Of a stretch of 64,000 nucleotides of DNA, positions 22,664 through 32,535 are shown in pieces. Made by a program: the position numbers and the translations under genes. The notes beneath the pieces were generated by a model. That model was not told the DNA's origin. It did not search any database and worked only from the letters and a program-made list of their open reading frames with translations. The number at the start of each line of letters is the position of its first letter. Position 1 is the first letter of the stretch. The stretch comes from Sweltsa coloradensis (lineage: Eukaryota > Arthropoda > Insecta > Plecoptera > Chloroperlidae), in assembly GCA_024449915.1 (NCBI GenBank), contig JAMZAV010003082.1, forward strand, positions 62,001 to 126,000. The letters run 5' to 3'.

Positions 22664-23085
22664 CAGGCGCGTAGGAAGGGGGGTTGGGGGACCCGCCCCC
22701 CACTTTTTCTGGTGACTCCCTCACTTTCGACTTTAGACACCAACTAGTTTAAAAAGGCAGAATGATGTTTACAATGTGTTTTTAAATATTGTTTAGAATT
22801 TTTGTCGAGGGTTCGTTCATTTTTCGTTCCATAACGTATACAATGCGAAAAATGTGTAAACGCGCATGTTACAAAAAGTAAAAGTTTCGATATTTCAAAG
22901 GTTTGACTGTTAGAAAACAAACACACATGGAACAAAAACGCGACCTTTTTTCTTTATAGGCTTTAGCCAAATAGATGTATGCGTCGCTCACTACGCTTCC
23001 AATAACTGCTAAGCATATTTTGAATTTTATACCCCCACCCCACCCCCCACGCTCCTCACTCGAAAAAGAGTTTTCTACGCGCCTG
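22664..23085. mobile_element. hAT-type MITE, 422 bp, with perfect 8-bp TSD
   Basis: It starts CAGGCGCGTAGGAA and ends TTTTCTACGCGCCTG: 11-bp perfect terminal inverted repeats, CAGGCGCGTAG. It is flanked on both sides by CCTTGAAC (22656-22663 and 23086-23093), an exact 8-bp duplication typical of hAT transposons. G- and C-rich subterminal blocks lie inside each end. No transposase frame is present. It sits in the second intron of the Mutator-like gene. Confidence 0.9.
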
Positions 23086-23093
23086 CCTTGAAC

Positions 23094-23599
23094 GCAGGGT
23101 CTACTCGCTACAGTCTACACACACAACATACCACTTGTTCGTACCATACGTCGTGAGTTGAAGCTATCACTATCAAGTATCTGTTTTAGTGGACGACGCA
23201 CTATACAAGTTTAAAGTTAACACCAGACACCTCTTCCACTTGACTTGACTAAGAGTAATTATTATTCACTTTCTGTTTTATATACCTTGATAATATTTAT
23301 GTATTTACAAGTGCTTCGGAATGCTATGTCAGCTCTGGTTTGAAACCAGGCACTGCTTGCTTAGAGCTATGGACGCGCATAAACATGCCCCAAAAGAGTG
23401 CATCTCGTACCGTGTTCATTGAAACTACGATACAAAATAAATACAATAATACATAATACAACAATACAATAATACTAGATACACTAATTATTTATTTTCT
23501 TATACACGTGACAAACTAGGTATTAGGGTAGTTGTGAAGGGAACGTTCAAAGGCAATTATGAAATCAATCAAATTTAGAACAAACTATTAGCTAGAATT
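23094..23599. other. Intronic spacer, nothing recognised
   Basis: AT-rich with a short ACAATA-type simple stretch near 23450-23475. No element ends or coding sequence were found. Confidence 0.3.
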
Positions 23600-23690
23600 G
23601 CCAGTGGAGGGTATCGAACCCGGCCAACTCCCGAATCAGAGATCCCCTTACGCATGAGTTACGTCTGTCGGTTTGAACCTTAGATGCATC
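23600..23690 (-). mobile_element. tRNA-derived SINE head or tRNA relic
   Basis: On the minus strand, CGTAACTCATGCGTAAGGGG (box A-like) is followed by GATCTCTGATTCGGG and a perfect box B, GGGTTCGATACCC. This is a Pol III type 2 promoter layout. No cloverleaf could be completed, so a SINE head or tRNA pseudogene is preferred over a gene. Confidence 0.45.
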
Positions 23691-23934
23691 AAATACCACT
23701 AGCAATTTATACTTTGGGTACATTCAGCACACCGCCCGGGTCGCCGTACCCACGAGCCGGCCCTGCACAGATAACTAATACAATACTTGAATAGAGTTTA
23801 TTATCGTGTGCACCGGCCGCTATCATCTTCGTTCCACACACTGTCTATTTGACCTGGCTGACCTTGTAGGGTATACGCGTATAACTAACTGAAGATAACT
23901 GTCAACCGAGCCATTGTGTTTATAATATCCTTAC

Positions 23935-24000
23935 GGGTGACCGAGCTGTCAACGGCCCGCCAACAATCTTGACTCTAGAGAACCGGGTTCGATTCATTAT
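23935..24000 (+). mobile_element. tRNA-derived SINE head or tRNA relic
   Basis: GTGACCGAGCTGTCAACGGC (box A-like) and GGGTTCGATTC (box B) lie about 50 bp apart, in tRNA-like order. The stems are too poor for a functional tRNA. Confidence 0.4.
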
Positions 24001-24299
24001 AATTGAATCACTTGTTATGAAAATGGCCCGAGTCACTAAAACATACTTCTGAGATAAACTTTTTTGAAGATGAAAGAATCGTAGTACATACCAAACTTCA
24101 AACATACTCTCCACTTGACCAAATAACGATACTGAGGTAATTCCAATGCTTCACATTATGCCAATACTGTGTAGGCCTACCTAGTATTCGCTAAAAAAAC
24201 AATTAAACCGGAAAATAAAAATTGTGTAAGAAAATATATTTATCGTTTCCTACTGTGGCGATGTGATGTACAACATGACTGGGTGCCTTATAATACAAA

Positions 24300-24374
24300 G
24301 TGAGGGAGTCCCAGGAAGTGAGTGGGGATTCTCCCCCCCCCCCCCCCGTTCCCCCACTTTTCCTACGCGCCTGC
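24300..24374. mobile_element. Solitary end of the CAGGCGCG hAT family
   Basis: GTGAGGGAGTCCC, a C15 run, then CCCACTTTTCCTACGCGCCTG matches the terminal region of the MITE at 22664-23085. The opposite terminus was not found upstream, so this is a truncated relative. The poly-C run is probably unreliable in length. Confidence 0.6.
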
Positions 24375-24563
24375 GAGCCAGTATTTCATATTGAACGTTG
24401 TGTTTAATATTTTTAAAACTATTATGCTTTTGATAACCAAATGTAATGTGTATTTGAATTTTGAAACAACAATGTATGTACTAAATTTAATAGTAATGTG
24501 TTACAACAAACGTGAAATGAACATCCAAATATTTTATTGTAATTTTTTGTGGGGATTTGGAAG

Positions 24564-24991
24564 TGCTAGGAGAGCCCGGAGAATCATCTGATGACCTACC
24601 CGAGTTAATAGTAGTTGCAGACAAGGAAAAAACAGAAAGACTCGACGAAGTGATACCAGGACGACGGGTCGTAAACATCGCCCATCTCCTCAAGGAGCTG
24701 ACAGCTTTATCATCTCATGGCTTGAAGTGCACCTATGGGAGATATGATTGTATTTCCGAACGCCGGTCTGGAATCTTTTCCGAACTTGTGTATCGCTGCA
24801 ATGTATGCAATTCGCAAAAGTCAATTACCACGGAAGTGCTAAACAAGGAGGAGGAAGTGAATAACGGATTTGTGTGGGGAGCTCTTTCGGTTGGTCTTGG
24901 CCATTCTCAGGCGCAGGAAATGATGGCCTTGTTTGAAGTGCCCATTATGGGTATAGCCAAGTGGCAACGACATGAACAGCTGATCGAAGTG
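24564..24991 (+). CDS. Mutator-like transposase gene, exon 3 (conserved domain)
   Basis: The open frame runs from about 24557 to a donor at 24991 (GTG|GTTAGT). Counting from 24557, residues 35-48 read GRRVVNIAHLLKEL. C58 and C65 follow in KCTYGRYDC, then a CNVC pair at 81-84, then GFVWGALSVGLGHSQAQE and VPIMGIAKW. This order matches the N-terminal part of the 'Mutator-like transposase' domain in many invertebrate uncharacterised proteins (from memory of the family; a profile search would confirm it). The plausible acceptors give phase 1 or 0, not the phase 2 left by exon 2, so an exon or a base is missing. The catalytic part was not found downstream. The gene is incomplete here or truncated. 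Confidence 0.6.
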
Positions 24992-25186
24992 GTTAGTATT
25001 TACTCTTGTTCTACCCTAACAATGAAAATGAACATTTGACTCATTTCTACTTATTGAATTAGTAAATTAATCATCCAAAGTTGATATTTTTTTTTTACAA
25101 TTTATTATAATGAAACGAACGATTCAAATTGATACGAGTACCGTAGTCTACGCACACGCACACGCACACGCACCACATTAATCTTA
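24992..25186. other. Downstream of exon 3; short CGCACA repeat
   Basis: No further exon is recognisable. CACGCACACGCACACGCACA at about 25150-25171 is a small tandem repeat next to the next family K element. Confidence 0.4.
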
Positions 25187-25672
25187 CTACTAGGAAAACG
25201 CTTAAGTCCCGCCGCGTTGATGGATGAGCGTATTTTTTTTAAACGAAAAAAGCATAAAATTGCGATTTTTTGAATAGAAAATTTTTCGATCACGCTCAAA
25301 TTTCACACGAATATATAAATTCATAAAATTAAGGTTATGTGAAAAAATCATTACAATGGGAAAAAGCATGTAGGTGTTATAAGTCGAAGAATGTATTTAA
25401 AAATCGAAAAAAATCGTAAAATTGCGATTTTCACGAGAAATAATTTTTCAATCGATTTTTCCCTCCGTGCAGTTCTTCGTTCAGAGATTTCATAGACCTC
25501 CATAAAATTTCATCTCAATTGGAGTTATGGTTTAGCCGGAATCGTGTTCACAGACACACAAAAATACAAAAAAAAAGAAAGAAAGAAAGAAAGAAAGAAA
25601 AAAAAACATTCCGGATTTTTTTCTCCAGTGTAGTGAAATGGAATCTTCGCTTCGCTCGCTACGCTCATCCAA
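25187..25672 (+). mobile_element. Family K element, copy C
   Basis: The 5' end, TACTAGGAAAACGCTTAAGT, is followed by the same CCGCCGCGTTGATGGATGAGC as in copy A. It ends TTCGCTTCGCTCGCTACGCTCATCCAAT. At about 486 bp it is shorter than A, and the A-rich run before the 3' end is an AAAG microsatellite (25572-25600). Non-coding. Confidence 0.75.
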
Positions 25673-27159
25673 TAACGCTACATAAAAATGGTTGCTAATA
25701 GGCCTACAGAAAATACATGTCAACACAACAATGAACAATGAATGAACAATGAAAGAAAAAAATTAAATTAAAATCTACACTCAAAGAAACTTTATCGGAG
25801 GATTCCATAACACTTGATAATGCACTTTAAATATGACAACACCACAAACTAACAAATCAGAGCAGTACAAAACGTGGTCTGCCTCGACCCGGCACTGACA
25901 CTCTCTAGTCACATGACATGTATAAATTAGCTTGGAAGTGTTCCGACAGACTGCGCCTCGTACAAACCGGATATTGAGGGTCTTGTCTACCCCTTAGAGC
26001 AGGTATTAGTAGTAGAGAGAGCGTGGCCGTGCTAGCCAGCAGCTGCAAACGTCTTTGAGATAGTGAGCCGCGCAGTCATGTGACGCTGGTCAAGGTATGC
26101 TCTCTTGGTGGCCTGTTTTGCTGATTCAGTCGTATTCTGAGCCAATTGGCCGGTAACAAATCCATGGCCTCTGATTTCAAGAACACCCAATACAATACAA
26201 TAGTACAATAGGATTTAAAAAGAAAAACGTTACTGTAAAAGAGAATACGGGCACTAATAACCTTAGTGTTATGTGCCTTTAAACCCTCATAACTACTACT
26301 ACTATAAATGTGAACGAGCAGCACTAACAAATTAGCAAAATTCACAAATAAAATTATGGTTGACGACAATGTTATGATCTCATTAAATATGCCTAGGCAA
26401 AATTCCTTTTATGTACGCTAAATGTACTACACGCATCATCTCTCCAAAGGGTTTCGGGCGATTGATATGGTAAATTAAACCATATCTTCATCTAATTTTT
26501 CTGTAAAGAGAAAATAAAAATTTTAAGTATTTCTTCTCTGCAGAGGCCTACCATTCAGTATTTTTAAAAATTCTCGTGTCATAAGTATCACTTGTGGTTC
26601 AAACAACTAATCACACCATTTTCTTTTTGTGATGGCGATTTGCTTTTGTATTTGGTGGTAATAATAGTGTTCCTTTTTAGGGTGTATGCACCATCACCAC
26701 CTTCCAAGTAGAAATCTTTGTCAGTGGCCACAGCTTTCTCAATGGTGTTGTCTTGATGTTTATCTGGGCATTTGGCTTAAACCAGACCTTCATCGCCAGT
26801 GACAAATCAGGATACATCATTTAAATTTCATGTGTTTTCATGTTTTGTGAAAAACTTATGACATTTCTTAACCTTAGTAATGTGATCGACAAACTATGAC
26901 AGTTCTCTTTTAAAAAAATATATTCATTAAGCATGTTGACTTGCTTTTCATTGTCGACGTTGGCATCGTTTTCCTGATAATGATTATGATTATGATTTGG
27001 TAGTTTGGCATTTTCTACCTCCTCTGCATATGACAACTTAAGCATGTATAACTTTCACCGATTCAGCCGAATTGGCTGTCTACAAAAAATCGACTTGGGC
27101 AAATCTTTTGAAGACAATGATTTGTAACATAACACATTTAAGTTTTTTTCCGTATTTTC
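25673..27159. other. Spacer, no supported gene
   Basis: No domain recognised. A minus-strand stretch near 26780-26810 reads FVTGDEG, faintly like the first DDE block of mariner transposases, but the neighbouring residues do not follow the family. Confidence 0.3.
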
Positions 27160-27344
27160 ATACATACATCTACATACAACATACAACATACATACATACA
27201 CATACATACATACACATACATACATACAACATACACTACATACATACATACATACATACATACATACATACATACATACATACACATACATACATACATA
27301 CATACATACATACATACATACATACATACATACATACATACATA
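27160..27344. repeat. (CATA)n microsatellite
   Basis: About 180 bp of CATA repeats with CATACA and CAACATA interruptions. The MYVC- and YIHT-type open frames on the two strands are products of the repeat and are not genes. Confidence 0.97.
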
Positions 27345-27363
27345 ATACATAGTCAATTAAATA

Positions 27364-27428
27364 TCTAGGAGGCGCAAATAATCTTTGCAGTTAAAGCGCC
27401 CTAAAACTACTAATACTATATACTTAGA
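27364..27428 (+). mobile_element. LINE 3' end fragment
   Basis: AGGAGGCGCAAATAATCTTTGC followed by AGCGCCCTAAAACTACTAATACT matches the 3' end of the minus-strand LINE insertion at 57737-58315, including its ACTAAT tail. Only about 65 bp are preserved. Confidence 0.7.
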
Positions 27429-28436
27429 CAAGATTGTGAAGTATTTTGCAACTTGGCCAGATCCTTGTAATCTTCCATTGTTATGTAATAGGTCTTAATA
27501 TTTACACCACCATTTGAGAACATTGCTAGAATTTCTTACTTGGTTACAGTACAGAATTTCTTTTGCATTCCTGTACAGGAAAAGTGCCACCATTGACTAC
27601 AAAAAAGTTAGCATTGATTTGCTTCATCTGACGGGCTAATACTTCTCCACAACATAAACCTGTAGGCTTAAATTCATCTATCGTCCTTGGGTTTACTGTA
27701 TCTGTTGATAAACAACGTGTTTTAGATCTTCTTCCGGCCATGTTTGTCGAATTACCAAATTACTCAGTCTCACCCTCTTCTCATGAGACAACCTTGCCTC
27801 TTCACAAATCTGTGAATTAAGCCTTGATACATTCTTGTGTTTTAATTTTTTGTTTTTATTCGAACATCATATTATTTATCAAATTAAAATGTTAGAATTT
27901 CACTATAGTCTCTTACCCCATTATCGAAAGTTTAGATAACGATAGCACTACTTCATCAAACAACACAATTTTAACATTTAACACCAAGTAGAACTTGAAA
28001 TAAACTAGATTTGACCAGACTCAAATTTAAATCTATCTCAACTCATTCACAGCCTTGTTGATGTATGATGTATGTTTGTTGATGAACCATTCATATAGGT
28101 ATGTGAATATTGCACACTTGATAGTTCATATTTCAGCATGTTTTTTCGGTCTATTTCTCTCGATTGACCAACTGTTTGTTATTTTTCGAGTGAATAGTTT
28201 CCGGTCAGAAGTGGTGACATGCTTTCGCTTTAAACTTGACTAGGTTTTCATTGGCTTATTGAGGCTTGCAAAAGTTTTCAGGTATAATTTCTCAATGGGA
28301 TAAAATAAAACTACGCTCCTTGACTGCAGTCTTTCTTGATAATTGCTTTAAGAGCCTTTTCGCCTTCTCACGTGCACTAAAACAGGTCGCCACTACCCAC
28401 TTTCCGATGCAACTAAGCTAGTGCTTACCTTGATCA
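27429..28436. other. Spacer with one unexplained minus-strand frame
   Basis: A 65-residue minus-strand frame at 27544-27741 begins MAGRRSKTRC and contains GLCCGEVLARQMKQINANFF. It matches nothing I recognise and has no clear splice signals. The remainder is AT-rich. Confidence 0.25.
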
Positions 28437-28690
28437 TTTCGTCGGGGAACCCCTTCCCTTTGACTACCTCCCCGACGGCGACGACAAAGACAACACGGAC
28501 GGATGATGACACAGACGGAGACGACCACGACGTGGGGGAACCCCTGCCCTCCCCATATGCTTGTGGCTGGTTCTGACCAGCACAGGCCTGTCCACCCCTT
28601 GTCCCCCCGCGTCATCCCTTACGTCCCTCCCTTCGTCTCGATTAGCCAAGTTGCATAAATATGAGACGTAAAGCAATATCCAATCAAAAT
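28437..28690 (+). mobile_element. SINE family S1, copy 2
   Basis: It runs from TCGTCGGGGAACCCCTTCCC to AAAGCAATATCCAATCAA. It retains the block CGTCTCGATTAGCCAAG...ATGAGAC, whose ends GTCTC/GAGAC are inverted, before the tail. It is 5'-truncated compared with the copy at 50.56 kb. Confidence 0.85.
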
Positions 28691-28982
28691 CGTCAGTCCC
28701 GAGATTCAAGATTTTTTTGTACATCTCTTTCATTGCGTTCAATTCTTGACTTGATGAATCGTAATGCCTACTTTCTCCCAAGTGATCTAAGCCGCACATC
28801 TCATTCACAGCATTCACGATTGAAGCTCGCTCATGTGCTGTACGAATCTTGTTTAGTACAGCCGATTCGTTCAGACTAAAGCCGATTATCCCCCTTTGCA
28901 TTTTGCTTTCATGGTTTTGTGTTTTTTCCAGTGCAATGTCAGTCCGCACTTGGTTAAACTTTGCATTCGACCTACGAACAGA
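28688..28982 (-). pseudogene. Fragment of a mobile-element-associated protein
   Basis: About 98 uninterrupted minus-strand residues: VRRSNAKFNQVRTDIALEKT, then RGIIGFSLNESAVLNKIRT, HERASIVNAVNEMCGL and NAMKEMYKKI. The arrangement matches a segment recurring in many uncharacterised invertebrate proteins linked to mobile elements: F..V..D.ALE.T.N, then GGI+G, a hydrophobic-basic helix and an LCG. The function is unknown. Its larger open frame is extended artificially by SINE sequence on both sides, so only this part should be treated as coding-derived. Confidence 0.5.
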
Positions 28983-29009
28983 GTGATTTCCCTGACAGAA
29001 TTCTAGGTG

Positions 29010-29110
29010 AACTAGCCCTGAAACTCGCATATATCGCTGGTTAGAGCAAATGGAGGGTTCGAGAGCTAGTGTAACGGCTTCGTTCTCCTCGACGTCAGCT
29101 CGGCACACGG
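29010..29110 (+). mobile_element. SINE family S2 head (tRNA-like)
   Basis: GAAACTCGCATATATCGCTGG then TTAGAGCAAATGGAGGGTTCGA, through CTTCGTTCTCCTCGACGTCAGCTCGG, matches 42664-42742 nearly base for base. CTGGTTAGAGC and GGGTTCGAG act as box A and box B. The body and tail of the family are missing here. Confidence 0.75.
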
Positions 29111-29119
29111 TACATTGCG

Positions 29120-29400
29120 GGCACGCACATCACAGAACCAAGTGTACAGAGCCGTGAACATCATTATGCATTGCGAATCTAACACGTTTACGGTCTTTAC
29201 TAAGAACTGTTTTGCTGTTGGCCGTTTGTATTTTTACGCGATCTCGTAAAATGGTCGACAAAGAGCTTGCCGCTATCCCATACTTGGCCGCAATGATACT
29301 TTTCTTGATTTTCTTTCTCGACGTCCCCGATTATTTCGATTTGGTCTCCAAAGATAAGATTTTGCGTTTCTGTTTCAAAGTCTCCATAACGATGAAGAGG
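29120..29400 (-). pseudogene. Pogo-like transposase N-terminus (psq-type HTH)
   Basis: The minus strand gives KQKRKILSLETK, then after a stop or shift KKSIIAAKYGIAASSLST and ILRDRVKIQTA, then SKDRKRVRFA further on. SL..K..II and KYGIA.STLS.IL are hallmarks of the CENPB/psq N-terminal helix-turn-helix of pogo transposases. The CENPB second HTH and the DDE domain are absent. This piece differs from the pogo-like element at 30.8 kb. Confidence 0.6.
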
Positions 29401-29519
29401 CCTAAACAATGACGCACCAGTGTAGAAATAGACAAATTACTGACAAAATGTGATCAATCTTGTCCATCAACAGTTACCGTCATGGATGCTACATTGACCT
29501 TGGCATCAGTTTGAATGTG

Positions 29520-29725
29520 TATTTAGAAGGCAGAGTTACACTTCCCACGCGCTGCGGGCGAAAGTGGTACTTAGCGGTAATTGACATTCTGTAGCTGTAA
29601 TTACGAGATGTTTTGTGGCTTGGTTGGCCATTAACACCCTGTTAATTGCCATCCTGTTATCAATGACGCAGCTTAACATTTCTACTGACGAATTCCATCG
29701 CGTCACGACGTCCTGGATCAATTTT
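29520..29725 (-). pseudogene. hAT transposase fragment
   Basis: The minus-strand frame reads IQDVVTRWNSSVEML, the highly conserved (D)VxTRWNSTxxML block of hAT transposases, followed by about 45 residues (ANQATKHLVIT). Upstream zinc finger and downstream dimerisation domains are missing. Confidence 0.65.
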
Positions 29726-30023
29726 TTTTTGGTTTCCCTCGCTGACCTGCGCGTCGTGCAGCAGACTTATTTTAGTCGCAGAATATTTGAAAAGGCCGAC
29801 AATACTGTGACCCTCCTCTTTTGTGCCTCCCCCTCTTATTACTCGGCCAAATGTTCTATAAAAAACCGCTGTGGGTTCTAGACGCTACTCTTTAGTGTGT
29901 CTTTCTTTTTAATCGGTTACAATACTTATTTGCTGAGAAGAACATCTGCCAGTCCTGTACTTTTATAAGGCTGTCCTTTGATTCGGTTCCAACCGCGATC
30001 GCTTTGTTAAGTTTCGATACGGG
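29726..30023. other. Spacer
   Basis: No feature recognised between the hAT fragment and the SINE S3 body. Confidence 0.3.
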
Positions 30024-30080
30024 CCGGCACGACCCCTCCCCCTCCTGAGGAAAGTGCCGGGACCGAGCCTGCGCGGGTTG
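30024..30080 (+). mobile_element. SINE family S3, copy 1
   Basis: CCGGCACGACCCCTCCCCCT then CCTGAGGAAAGTGCCGGGACCGA recurs at 40871-40920 with few differences. A B-box-like GTTTCGATACGGG precedes it at about 30010. A tRNA-headed SINE body is the likely origin. Confidence 0.6.
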
Positions 30081-30262
30081 GTGAGTGGACTGTGGTCTGT
30101 GTAGCAGCGTATGTCTTTCAACTGGAGCTACGTAGGCCTAGTTAAAGATTGCAAATTGAAATTGAGGCCTAGGGTAGGGGCATGGGTCTAAGCGTAGGGT
30201 AGTAAGCCTAGGCTAGCGTAGAGTAGGTAGGCCTAGTAGGATTTTACAAAATGGCTAGGCTT

Positions 30263-30417
30263 GGCCTACAAGAAAATTATTTCTTAGGGATAAACTTACT
30301 TCCTACAGCAATTACTAGCATAGGACTAAACCATGGGATTAGGTTAGCCTGGCCCTAGGCCTAGGCCTACAAGAAAATTATTTCTTAGGGATAAACTTAC
30401 TTCCTACAGCAATTACT
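30263..30417. repeat. Exact 54-bp direct repeat, period 101 bp
   Basis: 30263-30316 and 30364-30417 are identical over 54 bp (GGCCTACAAGAAAATTATTT ... CAGCAATTACT). The spacer carries a GGCCTA run. Exact identity in an otherwise error-rich window means a very recent duplication or an assembly join. Each copy contains, on the minus strand, GGAAGTAAGTTTATC, a good splice-donor look-alike. Confidence 0.9.
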
Positions 30418-30765
30418 CGTGCAGGGCAATTCTTCCATTGGCAATTGCGAACTTCCTTCGCCATGGATTTCGAAGGGTGTACGATGGCGCACATGGGCCA
30501 TCGTTACTTGTACAACGTTTTGCCCACTACTGGCTTTTCGTTTAGCCCTAAATTTACGATAAAAGAAGCCTAACAAGCACACACCGCGCTACCTTCCTCA
30601 GAAAATTGGAAAACGCAACAATTCTCATCATCGAACTCAAAATGTGGTGCCATTATAAAGGTTTGCTGATAGATCTGAAAATTTCTGCTGCCTACACACC
30701 CTCTGTAAAGAACGAAGAAGCCGGATGTACTTCTCTATGGCGCCTTCCGCTACATACCTACTACG
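30418..30765. other. Spacer with a possible minus-strand exon
   Basis: A minus-strand frame of about 60 codons (30397-30582) contains MAHVRHRTPFEIHGEG and runs into GGAA|GTAAGT. There is no convincing acceptor or recognised domain, so it is not called as a gene. Confidence 0.25.
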
Positions 30766-31935
30766 CCCCGCCCCGCCTCGGGGCACAGTGGTGAACAGTG
30801 TGGGGCACAGTGGTTCATATGAAATAAAACATAAAACTGTGTACAGAAAGAGTAGTTTTTACTAAAAATATAATTTAAATTTAATCTTAACAAATTAAAA
30901 TCGTCATTTTAGGCCTATAGGCTTATCATAGTCTACATAGGGACTACTTTTTACTTAAATAACGCACCATACTGGCAGAGATCTTTCCCGAACAGAACTT
31001 TCCCGAGCATTCTCTCGGTAGACCCCTTTGTTATTGGTGCAGAAAGTTTTTTTTATAATATCTGAGGCATTGTGCATGGTTTGCTTTGGCAAACTGGAAT
31101 GCTAGCTTCCTAGCCTCAACAGGAGGGAGGCCATGATGCAGTTTCGATGCCGTTAATGAAAGTACCTATTCACTTAGCATGCACTCAAGTTCAGAGTTTA
31201 ACACTTTCCTAACTCCATAATTAGGTGCCATCTTCTTCACTGTGTCCAATTCATCATCATCTATTGTCAAATCTTCAGCTTTAGCCATCAAAACATATCT
31301 CTTCAAAGTAGTTTCAGCTAGGCCCTATTCTGTACTCTTTAGCAGACGATCGGATGGATTTACCTTCATTGTTACCTTCATAACAGCATTAAGCATGACT
31401 TTAGCATCAGTCACACTTATAACAGATTTTCTTTTGCAATTTCTCACTATCTCGAAAGTAAAAACAACACGTTAAAAAGAAATATTTTTATTATTTATAT
31501 TTATATTTATATTATTATTACAATTATAACCTCACTTTTTACATGTGGCATTATAATGCACTTCTGTACCCCAGTGTACAATATTATTTAATTATGCATT
31601 TAAAACTATGTAGGATCAATGTAATTTTAATATCTTATACCTTATTTTCTAGAGAAAACTCCAGAGATAATTGTGTAAGTAAAACAAAATGTAGAAATGT
31701 AGATGGAAGTCTTCAAAATAACTGCAGCCTGGAGTCCATTTCTTGCATTGATGGATGCTGATTTCTTCTTTTTCTTTTCATTGGAGCTATCACAGCTTGA
31801 TGTAGGCCAGGCATGTTAAAATAATTGTATTATTGGTGCAAACACAATTTAAAAAAATATTGGGACCAAATTCAAAATAACACAATAAATATAGCCAATA
31901 AATCACTGTGTCCCTACCACCACTGTGCCCCGCTT
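30766..31935 (-). mobile_element. Pogo/Tigger-like element, copy 2 (inverted)
   Basis: It is bounded by CGCCTCGGGGCACAGTGGTG on the left and CCACCACTGTGCCCCGCTTC on the right: terminal inverted repeats built on GGGGCACAGTGG. Its interior is the reverse complement of 18987-19560, including the CENPB-type HTH (frame broken) and the AAGCCTATAGGC block. At about 1.17 kb it lacks a DDE domain and so is non-autonomous. It preserves the side that copy 1 has lost. Confidence 0.7.
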
Positions 31936-32535
31936 CCCCTATGGGTATTTAATCTCCTATATGCCTTCCCCACAACATGCACATACAATTTTACCATTTG
32001 GAGATGTGTCTATGAATGGATATTCATGGAAAGCTTGGAAACCACACCAACCACACCTACTACTGCTAGTCAGGGAAGCGCTCGTTATCGTAGTGTTTTG
32101 CTCCATCTGTTCTGTCCGTACTAGTACTAGTACTAGTCTAGGCCTAGCCATTTATCTATGGCCTAGCTAGGCAACTAGGCTTCTTGCAAGTGATGTTAAA
32201 AACAATGTGTTCTTGGGTGAATCGATGTTAAGAGGAATTGTGGATTCGGCGGCTGAGATCATAGACTCTGCGCGACACGGGTAACTGATCCTGGATATTA
32301 GCAAATACTTCACTGGCTCGGCCGTTCATTAGCTCGTGTTAAAACGATACATTGTTGACATTTTAATTATGAAATATGTTATCAGTGTACAGTTTCTGAT
32401 TTAAAGAGATCGTTCGAACTTGTAGGCTCAGGCATATTTGGGGAAAAAACAGAAGAAGCACTTGGCCGAGTTCAAAATGCATTAAAGAAGTCTGCAATTC
32501 GTCAACAACTTACCTCCGTTGGGGTTAAATGCGCT
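31936..32535. other. Spacer
   Basis: A small ACTAGT tandem run near 32116-32134. Nothing else recognised. Confidence 0.3.

Noticed and set aside
22479..22724. 81-codon minus-strand frame
   Set aside because: Crosses the left boundary of the hAT MITE and its G-rich subterminal block; no domain.
26590..26820. Mariner transposase on the minus strand
   Set aside because: Only FVTGDEG resembles the family; the conserved residues that should follow are absent.
27055..27368. Overlapping frames of about 95-98 codons on both strands
   Set aside because: They are translations of the CATA microsatellite (MYVC or YIHT repeats).
28464..29108. A single 214-residue minus-strand protein
   Set aside because: Both ends are SINE sequence (S1 and S2) read in frame; only 28688-28982 looks coding-derived.
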